NCBI GenBank assembly: GCA_025929595.1
Contig: JAICQA010000031.1
Coordinates: 1 to 14,205, forward strand
Length of the DNA: 14,205 bases
Reading direction: 5' to 3'
Source: Xanthobacteraceae bacterium
Lineage (GTDB): Bacteria; Pseudomonadota; Alphaproteobacteria; Rhizobiales; Xanthobacteraceae
The first letter of the stretch is position 1. Each line of letters starts with the position of its first letter. This document shows positions 7,680 through 13,688 of this stretch, in pieces. The translations under genes were made by a program, and so were the position numbers. The notes under the pieces are model-generated. The model searched no databases. It was not told the DNA's origin and saw only the letters and a program-made list of their open reading frames with translations.

Positions 7680-9476
7680 ATGCACCGATACCGCTCCCAT
7701 ACCTGCGGAATGCTGCGCGAGGCGCAGATCGGCGAGACAGTCCGCATTTCCGGCTGGGTGCATCGCGTGCGCGATCACGGCGGCGTCCTCTTCATCGATC
7801 TGCGCGACCATTATGGCCTGACGCAGGTCGTCGCCGATCCCGACAGCCCGTCCTTCAAGACGGCGGAGACGGTGCGCAGCGAGTGGGTGATCCGCGTCGA
7901 CGGCAAGGTGCGCAGGCGTCCTGGCGGCACCGAGAATCCGGACCTGCCGACCGGCCAGGTCGAAGTCTATGCGAACGAGATCGAGGCGCTCGGACCTGCG
8001 GCCGAATTGCCGATGCCGGTGTTCGGCGATCAGGAATATCCCGAGGACATCCGACTCCGCTATCGCTTTCTCGATCTGCGCCGGGACAAGCCCCACGCCA
8101 ACATCATGAAGCGCGGACAGATCGTGGACTCGATCCGCCGCCGCATGAAGGAGCAGGGCTTCTTCGAATTCCAGACGCCCATTCTGACGGCGTCGTCGCC
8201 CGAGGGCGCGCGCGACTATCTCGTTCCGTCGCGCATTCATCCCGGCAAGTTCTACGCACTGCCGCAGGCGCCGCAGCAGTTCAAGCAGCTCATCATGATC
8301 GCGGGCTTCGACCGCTACTTCCAGATCGCGCCCTGCTTCCGCGACGAGGATGCGCGCGCCGACCGTTCGCCGGGCGAGTTCTACCAGCTCGACATCGAGA
8401 TGAGCTTCGTGACGCAGGAAGACGTCTTCGGAGCGGTCGAGCCGGTGCTGCGCGGCGTGTTCGAGGAATTTGCCGAAGGCAAGCGCGTCACCGAGAAGTT
8501 TCCGATGATTCCCTATGCCGACGCGATGCGCGACTACGGCACCGACAAGCCCGACCTGCGCAACCCGATCAAGATGCAGAACGTCACCGAGGCGTTCCGC
8601 GGCTCGGGCTTCAAGATTTTCGCGGGCATGATCGAGAAGGATCCGAAGGTCGAAGTCTGGGCCATCCCCGCCAGGGGCGGCGGCAATCGCGCGTTCTGCG
8701 ACCGCATGAATGCCTGGGCGCAGGGCGAGGGCCAGCCGGGTCTCGGCTACATTTTCTGGCGCGAAGGCGAAGAGGGCGGCGCCGGCCCGCTTGCCAAGAA
8801 CATCGGTCCCGAACGCACCAAACAGATCGCAGACCAACTCGAACTCGGCGTCGGCGACGCCGCATTCTTCATCGCGGGCCAGCCGGACAAGTTTGTGAAG
8901 TTTGCCGGTCCCGCGCGCACCAGGGTCGGCGAGGAACTGAACCTCGTCGACAAGGATCAGTTCGCCTTCTGCTGGATCGTCGACTTCCCGATGTTCGAGT
9001 GGAGCGAGGAAGAGAAGAAGATCGACTTCTCCCATAACCCGTTCTCCATGCCGAACATGTCGGCGGAGGATTTCCTCAAGCTCGACCCGGCGGACAAGGA
9101 CCGCATCCTCGCGATCAAGGCGTTTCAGTACGACATCGTCTGCAACGGCATTGAGCTGTCGTCGGGTGCGATCCGCAATCACCGGCCCGACATCATGAAG
9201 AAGGCCTTCGCCATCGCGGGCTACGGCGAGGACGTGCTCGAGAGCAAGTTCGGCGGCATGCTGCGCGCGCTGACCTACGGCGCGCCGCCGCACGGCGGCA
9301 TCGCGCCCGGTATCGATCGCATTGTCATGCTGCTGTGTGGCGAGGAAAATCTGCGCGAGGTGGTGCTCTTTCCGATGAACCAGCGCGCCGAGGACTTGCT
9401 TATGGGCGCCCCGTCGGAAGTGACGCAGAAGCAGCTCAAGGAGCTGCATATCCGGCTGGCGTTGCCCGACAAGTAA
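7680..9476 (+). CDS. aspS: Aspartyl-tRNA synthetase (probably non-discriminating, Asp/Asn)
   Basis: Charges tRNA with aspartate in the cytoplasm. The 598-residue protein has the bacterial AspRS layout: an N-terminal OB anticodon-binding domain (SGWVHRVRDHGG, 24-35), class II motif 2 (CFRDEDARADRSPGEFYQLD, 219-238), a bacterial insertion domain in the middle, and motif 3 (GAPPHGGIAPGIDRI, from 534). His28 in GWVH matches the position that, in Pseudomonas-type enzymes, goes with acceptance of both tRNA-Asp and tRNA-Asn; such organisms then make Asn-tRNA with GatCAB. That fits an alphaproteobacterium but is inferred from one residue. The frame is open far upstream, but ATG 7680 starts the conserved MHRYRSHTCG and has AGGA at 7670-7673. 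Length is normal. Confidence 0.98.
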   Translation: MHRYRSHTCGMLREAQIGETVRISGWVHRVRDHGGVLFIDLRDHYGLTQVVADPDSPSFKTAETVRSEWVIRVDGKVRRRPGGTENPDLPTGQVEVYANEIEALGPAAELPMPVFGDQEYPEDIRLRYRFLDLRRDKPHANIMKRGQIVDSIRRRMKEQGFFEFQTPILTASSPEGARDYLVPSRIHPGKFYALPQAPQQFKQLIMIAGFDRYFQIAPCFRDEDARADRSPGEFYQLDIEMSFVTQEDVFGAVEPVLRGVFEEFAEGKRVTEKFPMIPYADAMRDYGTDKPDLRNPIKMQNVTEAFRGSGFKIFAGMIEKDPKVEVWAIPARGGGNRAFCDRMNAWAQGEGQPGLGYIFWREGEEGGAGPLAKNIGPERTKQIADQLELGVGDAAFFIAGQPDKFVKFAGPARTRVGEELNLVDKDQFAFCWIVDFPMFEWSEEEKKIDFSHNPFSMPNMSAEDFLKLDPADKDRILAIKAFQYDIVCNGIELSSGAIRNHRPDIMKKAFAIAGYGEDVLESKFGGMLRALTYGAPPHGGIAPGIDRIVMLLCGEENLREVVLFPMNQRAEDLLMGAPSEVTQKQLKELHIRLALPDK

Positions 9477-9515
9477 CCGCCCAGCGAACCGGACTCACCA
9501 ACCGGTTACATCCAC

Positions 9516-9530
9516 TTAACGTCTCCTTAA
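9516..9530. promoter_or_regulatory. CtrA-type binding site before the EAL gene
   Basis: TTAACGTCTCCTTAA is an exact TTAA-N7-TTAA, the full recognition sequence of the cell-cycle response regulator CtrA, and the left half keeps the extended TTAAC. Its right edge is 44 bases before the GTG of the phosphodiesterase gene, a position suited to activation or repression of its promoter. I saw no other such pair in the window. Binding is inferred, not shown. Confidence 0.6.
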
Positions 9531-9574
9531 TCGGGAACGCGCCAAAAGGGCGCGAGGAACCCGAGGCTGGGGCA

Positions 9575-11182
9575 GTGAAGATTTCCGGACGCTGGACGAC
9601 GGCGCTGGTCGTGAGCGCGGTGTTGCTCGCGTCCGTTCCCTTGTTCGCGCTCGATCGTGCGTTTCAGGCGTATATCGAAGGCGAGGCGAGCGACCGTCTC
9701 GACGCGCAGGCAACCGGCGCACTCAAACTCGTCGAACATCGGCTCGATCAGGCGTCGAAAGTGATCCGCGGATTGGCCGCGGCCCAGCTCGAATCCTGTG
9801 GCGCGCGTGCGCTCGAGGCCATGCGCCTCGCGGTCTTCACCCATACGCCGCTGAAGGGCCTGTCGCTGCTCGACGATCAGGGTCGCGAGCTTTGCAACCA
9901 CATCGGCGAGATGCTCGATGCCTATGCACTCTCCGAAGAGTACCCGCTGCACGACAAGAGCCTGGTGCTTGCGGCCGCGCGCTTCCGCGACATCGACGAG
10001 CGCGCCGTTCGCTTGCGCTTCGAACGCGCGAGTGGACGTTCGATCGCGGCGTTGATCGCCATCGATGCGCTTCTTCCCGATTTCGACCTTGAGAAGATCA
10101 ACGGCGGTCGCCGGCTTCGTCTCCTGTTTACAAGCGGCGAGCTGATCGCCATGCGGCCGAACGGCGACGAGAGTCACAGCTTCGACGAAGGCGCCGCCTT
10201 GTCGGTGCGTAAGAGCTCGGAGCGGTATCCGATTGTCATGGTGGGCGAATTCACGCGCGAAGCGCTGGGACAAGAATTTTCCGGCCTGCAATTGATCGCC
10301 CGCGGCGCGATGCTGGTGCTGATCGGCTTCGGTGCCGGCTTCATCTGGATGGCCATGCGCCGCAACGGGCAGGACGCGGTGGCCGAACTTCGCCGCGCAA
10401 TGCGTGCAGGCGAGATCATCCCCTACTACCAGCCCACCGTCGACATGCAGACCGGCCGGGTACGCGGCGCCGAGGTCCTGGCGCGCTGGCGAAAGCCGGA
10501 CGGCGCGCTTGTGCCGCCGGCAAACTTCATTCCGTTGGCAGAGCAATCCGGCCTGATCTTCGAGCTGACGCGCGTCCTCATGCTGAAGGCGATCGAAGAC
10601 CTGGGCGAGAGCTATCGGGATCGCCCGCGCTTGCGGCTTGCCTTCAATTTGTTCGCCGATCACATCACCGGCAGCAGGATTGTGAAGGACGTGAACGGCA
10701 TCTTTGCCGGCGCGCCGATCCAGTTGAGTCAGTTGATCCTCGAAGTCACGGAGCGCGCCCCGCTGCCGGACCTGGACGAGGCGAGGCGGGTGATCGCGCT
10801 CCTGCAAACGTCCGGTGTGAAAGTGGCGATCGACGATGTCGGCACCGGCCACGGCGGGCTGTCCTATCTGATGAAGCTCGGCGTCGATATCATCAAGATC
10901 GACAAGATGTTCATCGACGCGATCGGAACGGAGCGCTATTCGCAAACCATCATCGAGACGCTGGTCGAGCTCGGCCGCAGCATGAAGATGGAAGTGATCG
11001 CGGAAGGCGTCGAGACCTTCGAGCAGGTCAGCTATCTGCAGCAGAAGGGCGTTACCGAGGGACAGGGTTACGTGTTTGCGCCGCCGCTGCCTGCAAGCTC
11101 TTATCTCGCACTTGTCGAAGCGATGGAGCGGCCGAAGACGGGGACCGCACAGCCGGTCGAAGCTCTCGCGGACGTGGCCTGA
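9575..11182 (+). CDS. Membrane cyclic-di-GMP phosphodiesterase, CSS-type sensor plus EAL domain
   Basis: Predicted to degrade cyclic-di-GMP at the inner membrane, favouring motility over attachment. Of 535 residues, 8-27 form a first membrane helix and about 240-262 a second, enclosing a periplasmic domain. That domain has Cys75 (LESCGARALEAMR) and Cys107 (GRELCNHIGE), the layout of the CSS-motif sensor whose cysteines form a disulfide controlling output. The EAL domain runs from about 268 to 520 with key residues kept: Glu300 (EVLAR), Asn358, Glu390 (EVTER), Asp420-Asp421 (DDVGTG), Lys441 (KIDK), Glu477 (AEGVE) and Gln497, so it should be active. No GGDEF domain is present. GTG 9575 is chosen because the signal-anchor helix follows directly and GAGG lies upstream. 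It stands alone after aspS with a CtrA-type site in the gap. Confidence 0.93.
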   Translation: MKISGRWTTALVVSAVLLASVPLFALDRAFQAYIEGEASDRLDAQATGALKLVEHRLDQASKVIRGLAAAQLESCGARALEAMRLAVFTHTPLKGLSLLDDQGRELCNHIGEMLDAYALSEEYPLHDKSLVLAAARFRDIDERAVRLRFERASGRSIAALIAIDALLPDFDLEKINGGRRLRLLFTSGELIAMRPNGDESHSFDEGAALSVRKSSERYPIVMVGEFTREALGQEFSGLQLIARGAMLVLIGFGAGFIWMAMRRNGQDAVAELRRAMRAGEIIPYYQPTVDMQTGRVRGAEVLARWRKPDGALVPPANFIPLAEQSGLIFELTRVLMLKAIEDLGESYRDRPRLRLAFNLFADHITGSRIVKDVNGIFAGAPIQLSQLILEVTERAPLPDLDEARRVIALLQTSGVKVAIDDVGTGHGGLSYLMKLGVDIIKIDKMFIDAIGTERYSQTIIETLVELGRSMKMEVIAEGVETFEQVSYLQQKGVTEGQGYVFAPPLPASSYLALVEAMERPKTGTAQPVEALADVA

Positions 11183-11194
11183 CCGCAAACGAAG

Positions 11195-11216
11195 GGGGCG
11201 ACCTTGCGGTCGCCCC
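11195..11216 (+). terminator. G-C hairpin after the EAL gene
   Basis: GGGGCGACC, loop TTGC, GGTCGCCCC make a perfect nine-pair stem starting 12 bases after the stop codon. No T run follows, so it is a weak intrinsic terminator at best, or an mRNA-end stabiliser. A second stem, CACGCCGGG (11228-11236) with CCCGGCGTG (11252-11260), follows and is trailed by CTTTCG. Confidence 0.45.
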
Positions 11217-11435
11217 AGTTCATACGCCACGCCGGGAGGAGCTTTCCGGAACCCGGCGTGCTTTCGCCCCCGCAAGGTTCCAATTGGCTAGGTCAACGCG
11301 AATCGACCTCAGGTTGAGAATAGCATTTTCTCGACTTGGCTCGCGAAAAATCGTCTGCCTCGTATGCGCTATCCGCTCACAAGATTTGTCTGATTCTGAC
11401 TCGTTCTCACGGGCGTTGTGATTCGCCGGTGATTC

Positions 11436-11999
11436 TCAGTCGCTCTTGAGTTCGCGCGCAATTGCGTGGAGGACGCGCGCGTCCATCGGCTCGACGCGGG
11501 TGGGGAAGACGGCGGCCAGCCGCCCGTCGCGCCCCACCAAATACTTGTGGAAATTCCAGTTCGGGACGTCGAGCGGGCGCTCGATCGCGGCCCAGCGATA
11601 GAACGGATGCGCGTCCGTCCCGCGTAGCACCGCCTTTTCCGCGAGCGGGAAGCTGATGCCGTAGTGGCCGTGCGCGGTCGCCAGGATCTGCTCCGCGCCG
11701 CCCGGCTCCTGATTGAAGTCGTTTGAAGGCACGCCGATCACTACAAGCTTTTCGCCAAACCGCTCCTGCAGCGCCTTTAGGCCCGCATATTGCGGGGTGA
11801 AGCCGCACTGCGAAGCGACGTTGACGATCAGGATCGGGCGGCCGGCGTAGTCGGCGAGGCGGATGGTGCCGCCGTCGAGGGTCTTGAACGAGTAGGCGTA
11901 GGCCGTGGGGCGCGACTGGCCACCCGCTTGCGCCAGGGCAGGCGCCGCGGCGGCGAGCGCCGCAAGCTGGAGCAAAAGCCGCCGGCTGATCGTTGTCAT
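11436..11999 (-). CDS. Glutathione peroxidase family protein, exported
   Basis: A thiol peroxidase of the glutathione peroxidase family that reduces peroxides. The 187-residue protein keeps the catalytic set: Cys65 in NVASQCGFTPQY (cysteine, not selenocysteine), Gln97 in SNDFNQEPG and Trp148-Asn149 in PNWNFHKY. The second cysteine found in the FPCNQF motif of many relatives is Ser92 here, so its recycling partner may differ. The N-terminus ISRRLLLQLAALAAAAPALAQA is a signal peptide; the SRR followed by Leu residues suggests Tat export, though Sec is possible, with cleavage near residue 25. It therefore probably acts in the periplasm. The ATG at 11999 gives a complete signal peptide. Upstream lies a structured gap shared with a divergent membrane-protein gene. 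Confidence 0.92.
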   Translation of the reverse strand: MTTISRRLLLQLAALAAAAPALAQAGGQSRPTAYAYSFKTLDGGTIRLADYAGRPILIVNVASQCGFTPQYAGLKALQERFGEKLVVIGVPSNDFNQEPGGAEQILATAHGHYGISFPLAEKAVLRGTDAHPFYRWAAIERPLDVPNWNFHKYLVGRDGRLAAVFPTRVEPMDARVLHAIARELKSD

Positions 12000-12059
12000 G
12001 CTCGTAACCTAGCAAACCGGCCCCGAGACCGGGCATCACGAACCCGGCAAAGACCGGAC

Positions 12060-12080
12060 GCGCCGACCCCCGGGCGGCGC
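12060..12080. other. Hairpin GCGCCG/CGGCGC in the divergent gap
   Basis: GCGCCG (12060-12065), nine bases ACCCCCGGG, CGGCGC (12075-12080). The CCCCCGGGC core recurs at 12091-12099 beside the long inverted repeat. On the minus strand it would lie in the leader of the peroxidase gene. No known motif. Confidence 0.3.
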
Positions 12081-12095
12081 AACGAGTTGGCCCCC

Positions 12096-12149
12096 GGGCC
12101 GAAAATTTTACGCGCTTGTGATTCGTCCTGCGCGAAAATTTTCGGGCCC
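12096..12149. repeat. Long inverted repeat around two GAAAATTTT cores
   Basis: Left arm 12096-12115 is GGGCC, GAAAATTTT, A, CGCGC; right arm 12130-12149 is GCGCG, AAAATTTTC, GGGCCC. They pair over 19 bases with one bulge on each side, leaving a 14-base loop. Each core is itself nearly palindromic, so the element could be a DNA operator with two half sites or a large RNA hairpin. It lies between the divergent peroxidase and membrane-protein genes, just upstream of an ECF-type promoter motif. A terminator is unlikely, since no gene ends here. Confidence 0.6.
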
Positions 12150-12176
12150 GCAGCGCCATTTCGTTAGTACGACTTT

Positions 12177-12201
12177 GGAACTATCCCCCGGATTGCAGGT
12201 T
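12177..12201 (+). promoter_or_regulatory. Near-match EcfG-type promoter for the two-helix membrane gene
   Basis: GGAAC (12177-12181), 16 bases, GGTT (12198-12201). The general-stress sigma factor EcfG of alphaproteobacteria recognises GGAAC-N16/17-CGTT; here one base of the -10 half differs. Transcription would begin near 12207, giving a leader of about 65 bases before the ATG at 12272. Two exact copies of the motif occur nearby, which raises my confidence. Confidence 0.5.
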
Positions 12202-12271
12202 TTTGCTGCGTCGGGCGTGGAGTCCTCGGCAACCAAAATTACTCCGTCGCAAATCCCGGAGGTTACTTGCG

Positions 12272-12595
12272 ATGCGCGCGTGGAGAGCTTTGATCCTGCT
12301 GGCCGTCATGGTCAGCCCGGCCGTTATCGGCAGTCTGGCAGTTTCACTCCTGCAGGGTTCGATCGGCTTCGTGATCGCCCTGTTCGCGTCGATGATCCTG
12401 CTCCGCGAGGCGATCCTGATCTGCATGATCCTGATGCGTCATTGGCAATTTCTTGGCCGCGATCTTTTCCTCATCGAACAGGACGGCCGTCAGCGCTGGG
12501 TCGACGTGTTTGAGCTGAAGGAAATCCGCCGGCCGTGTCGCATCCGTGCGCAGCAATTTCATCCGGAATTTACCCGCGAGAATCGTCGCCGCTGA
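12272..12595 (+). CDS. Small two-helix inner-membrane protein, function unknown
   Basis: I do not recognise the family. The 107-residue protein starts MRAWRALILL, has two strongly hydrophobic helices at about residues 6-28 and 31-54 joined by a short turn, then a soluble basic tail (HWQFLGRDLFLIEQ, later ELKEIRRP, ending ENRRR) probably on the cytoplasmic side. ATG 12272 is chosen over an ATG at 12203 in the same frame, because GGAGG sits at 12258-12262 and the extra 23 residues would be an Arg-rich stretch overlapping the promoter motif. Base composition is like that of its neighbours. A possible EcfG-type promoter upstream suggests expression under stress. A G-C hairpin follows. Confidence 0.8.
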   Translation: MRAWRALILLAVMVSPAVIGSLAVSLLQGSIGFVIALFASMILLREAILICMILMRHWQFLGRDLFLIEQDGRQRWVDVFELKEIRRPCRIRAQQFHPEFTRENRRR

Positions 12596-12626
12596 CGTTT
12601 GCAGCGTCACTGTTTACCCGAAATGC

Positions 12627-12652
12627 AAGCGGCGGCCCGAAAGCCGCCGCTT
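12627..12652 (+). terminator. Perfect ten-pair hairpin between convergent small genes
   Basis: AAGCGGCGGC, loop CCGAAA, GCCGCCGCTT, starting 31 bases after the two-helix protein's stop. The base after the stem is G, so the U tract is only the two bases that close the stem. It lies 30 bases beyond the stop of the convergent 27-residue gene and could serve both strands. Confidence 0.65.
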
Positions 12653-12682
12653 GTACTTCGTCCGATGCCCGTCGGCCGGGCG

Positions 12683-12766
12683 TCAGCTCAATCCGCCGAA
12701 CAGCCAGATCAAGAGAATGATCGGCAGCGGAATCCCCAACAGCCACAGCAGCAGTCCACGTCCCAT
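12683..12766 (-). CDS. 27-residue single-helix membrane peptide
   Basis: A very short gene with good signals. ATG at 12766 is preceded by a perfect GGAGG five bases upstream, and further up by an exact GGAAC-N16-CGTT promoter. The peptide begins MGRGLLLWLLGIPLPIIL, continues with LLIW, ends FGGLS and is almost wholly hydrophobic: one membrane helix with a Gly/Pro kink (GIPLP). I recall similar tiny open frames in other Hyphomicrobiales, but no named family or function. Possible roles include a membrane-stress or small regulatory peptide; this is speculation. It ends convergent with the two-helix membrane gene. The chance that it is not translated is modest given the combined promoter and ribosome site. 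Confidence 0.75.
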   Translation of the reverse strand: MGRGLLLWLLGIPLPIILLIWLFGGLS

Positions 12767-12795
12767 CGCAACCTCCACAGAGAGTGTGGCGCGAT

Positions 12796-12820
12796 AACGC
12801 GGGCGCGGCGCGCGGGTTCC
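12796..12820 (-). promoter_or_regulatory. Exact EcfG-type promoter for the 27-residue gene
   Basis: On the minus strand GGAAC (12820-12816), 16 bases, CGTT (12799-12796). This is the full consensus of the alphaproteobacterial general-stress sigma factor. Transcription would start near 12789, about 23 bases before the ATG, leaving just room for the GGAGG. It begins 22 bases beyond the stop of the PsiF-like gene. Confidence 0.75.
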
Positions 12821-12841
12821 GTACGGCCGCGCGACACGATC

Positions 12842-13060
12842 TTACTTCTTGGCCGTGCTCTTTTTCGCGGGCTCGTTCGCCATGCACTTCTTGATGAAGT
12901 CCTGCTCCTGCTTGCCCTTCAGCTTCTGATCGGCCGCGCCGAACTTGCAGGTTTCCATCTTTTCCTTGGACGAGACGGCGCTCGTTTGCGCGCCGGCGGT
13001 GGCGGCCAGCGCAATGGTGAGCGCGAGCGCGCCACCGAAGAGAAACAGTTTCTGTTGCAT
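12842..13060 (-). CDS. Exported PsiF-repeat protein
   Basis: A 72-residue exported protein. Residues 1-24 are a signal peptide (MQQKLFLFGG, then a hydrophobic core ending at AGAQ). The mature part carries one PsiF-type repeat with the Cys38 (METCK) to Cys59 (KKCMAN) spacing and a GAADQKLKG centre; it ends in a Lys-rich tail (EPAKKSTAKK). The family is named from an Escherichia coli phosphate-starvation-inducible gene; its molecular function is unknown, and the two cysteines probably form a disulfide in the periplasm. ATG 13060 is preferred to an upstream ATG at 13114, because it begins the signal peptide directly and has AGGA upstream. No EcfG-type motif precedes it, and it is separated from the 27-residue gene by that gene's own promoter. 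Confidence 0.82.
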   Translation of the reverse strand: MQQKLFLFGGALALTIALAATAGAQTSAVSSKEKMETCKFGAADQKLKGKQEQDFIKKCMANEPAKKSTAKK

Positions 13061-13141
13061 CGTGGTGATCCTGGGTGCGGCCGGCGCGGTCTGCTCGTGG
13101 CCGAGGCTCTGCATTGTGGGCGGGGCAATCCGGAGAAATGA

Positions 13142-13162
13142 GGGCGGCCCGCCGGGCCGCCC
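13142..13162 (-). terminator. Hairpin after the basic-protein gene
   Basis: GGGCGGCCC, loop of three bases, GGGCCGCCC: a perfect nine-pair stem 32 bases past the minus-strand stop at 13195. On the minus strand it is followed by TCATTTCTCC, a weak pyrimidine tract. Probably ends the transcript of the basic protein. Confidence 0.6.
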
Positions 13163-13194
13163 ATATGAGGAGGAATTCGTGCGGCGGCGGCCGC

Positions 13195-13488
13195 TTACAT
13201 CTTCGGCGCTTCCATAGCGGCGGGTGCGGGGGCTTCCGCGGCTTCCTCCGCCTTCGAGCTGCGCTTCATGTCCATGCTGTGCGCGCGCTGGTAGCTCTGG
13301 ATGTCCTTGAACTTCCCGGACGCATCGCGCTTCGCGTAGAGCTTCTTGCCCTTGGAGCTGTACATCACGGTGCGGCGGGCTTTTTTCTTTTTCGCCTTTT
13401 TGGCTTTCTTCGCGCCCTTCTTTTTGGACTTGGCTTTCGCCTTCGACTTTCTGGCCTTTGCTTTGGCCTTACGCGCCTTCTTCGCCAT
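13195..13488 (-). CDS. Lys/Ala-rich basic protein, histone-H1-like N-terminus
   Basis: A 97-residue protein. Residues 1-38 are almost only Lys, Ala, Arg, Ser and Gly (MAKKARKAKAKARKSKAKAK and on), like the tails of bacterial histone-H1-like proteins, so nucleic-acid binding is likely. Residues 39-80 are a more ordered module (RRTVMYSSKGKKLYAKRD, then GKFKDIQSYQRAH) that I recall from small alphaproteobacterial proteins without a known function. The end is acidic and Ala/Pro-rich. ATG 13488 is chosen because AGGGGA lies five bases upstream and the upstream in-frame extension is not recognisable. A GGAAC at 13544-13540 is followed after 16 bases by CGCA, only a partial stress-promoter match. 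An alternative is a role other than DNA compaction, such as RNA binding. Confidence 0.82.
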   Translation of the reverse strand: MAKKARKAKAKARKSKAKAKSKKKGAKKAKKAKKKKARRTVMYSSKGKKLYAKRDASGKFKDIQSYQRAHSMDMKRSSKAEEAAEAPAPAAMEAPKM

Positions 13489-13626
13489 GCTCGTCCCCTG
13501 CGAGGCTCTTGATGAGCCGTGCGCGAAGTCTAGGAGCGTGTTCCAAAAGCGCAAGTTGCACGCGCTTCCTATCCTCAATTGTCATACGAAATTGGCCAAG
13601 TTTTCCCGTGGCTTGTGAGTCGCGGG

Positions 13627-13651
13627 GGAACGCCATCGCCTTGAAATCGTT
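13627..13651 (+). promoter_or_regulatory. Exact EcfG-type promoter for the glycine-zipper gene
   Basis: GGAAC (13627-13631), 16 bases, CGTT (13648-13651), the full general-stress consensus on the plus strand. Transcription would begin near 13657, about 30 bases before the ATG, with GGAGG between. No competing sigma-70 motif is evident. Confidence 0.78.
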
Positions 13652-13688
13652 ATAGGCGCAATCCCCTCAACAATCGGAGGATAAAACA

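Noticed and set aside
7668..9449. 593-codon minus-strand open frame opposite aspS
   Set aside because: A shadow of aspS with Arg/Leu/Asp/Glu-rich composition and no recognisable domain.
9487..9507. AACCGG/CCGGTT hairpin after aspS as a terminator
   Set aside because: Only six pairs with a nine-base loop and no T run.
9527..11275. 582-codon minus-strand open frame opposite the EAL gene
   Set aside because: A shadow; the plus-strand frame keeps all EAL catalytic residues.
11416..12125. Ten-base direct repeat TTGTGATTCG on both sides of the peroxidase gene, as possible insertion target repeats
   Set aside because: Ten-base repeats are expected many times by chance in 14 kb, and there are no terminal inverted repeats or transposase.
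13520..13544. GGAAC-N16-CGCA on the minus strand before the basic-protein gene, as a fourth stress promoter
   Set aside because: Two of four bases in the -10 half differ from CGTT. Only suggestive, so not listed as a promoter.
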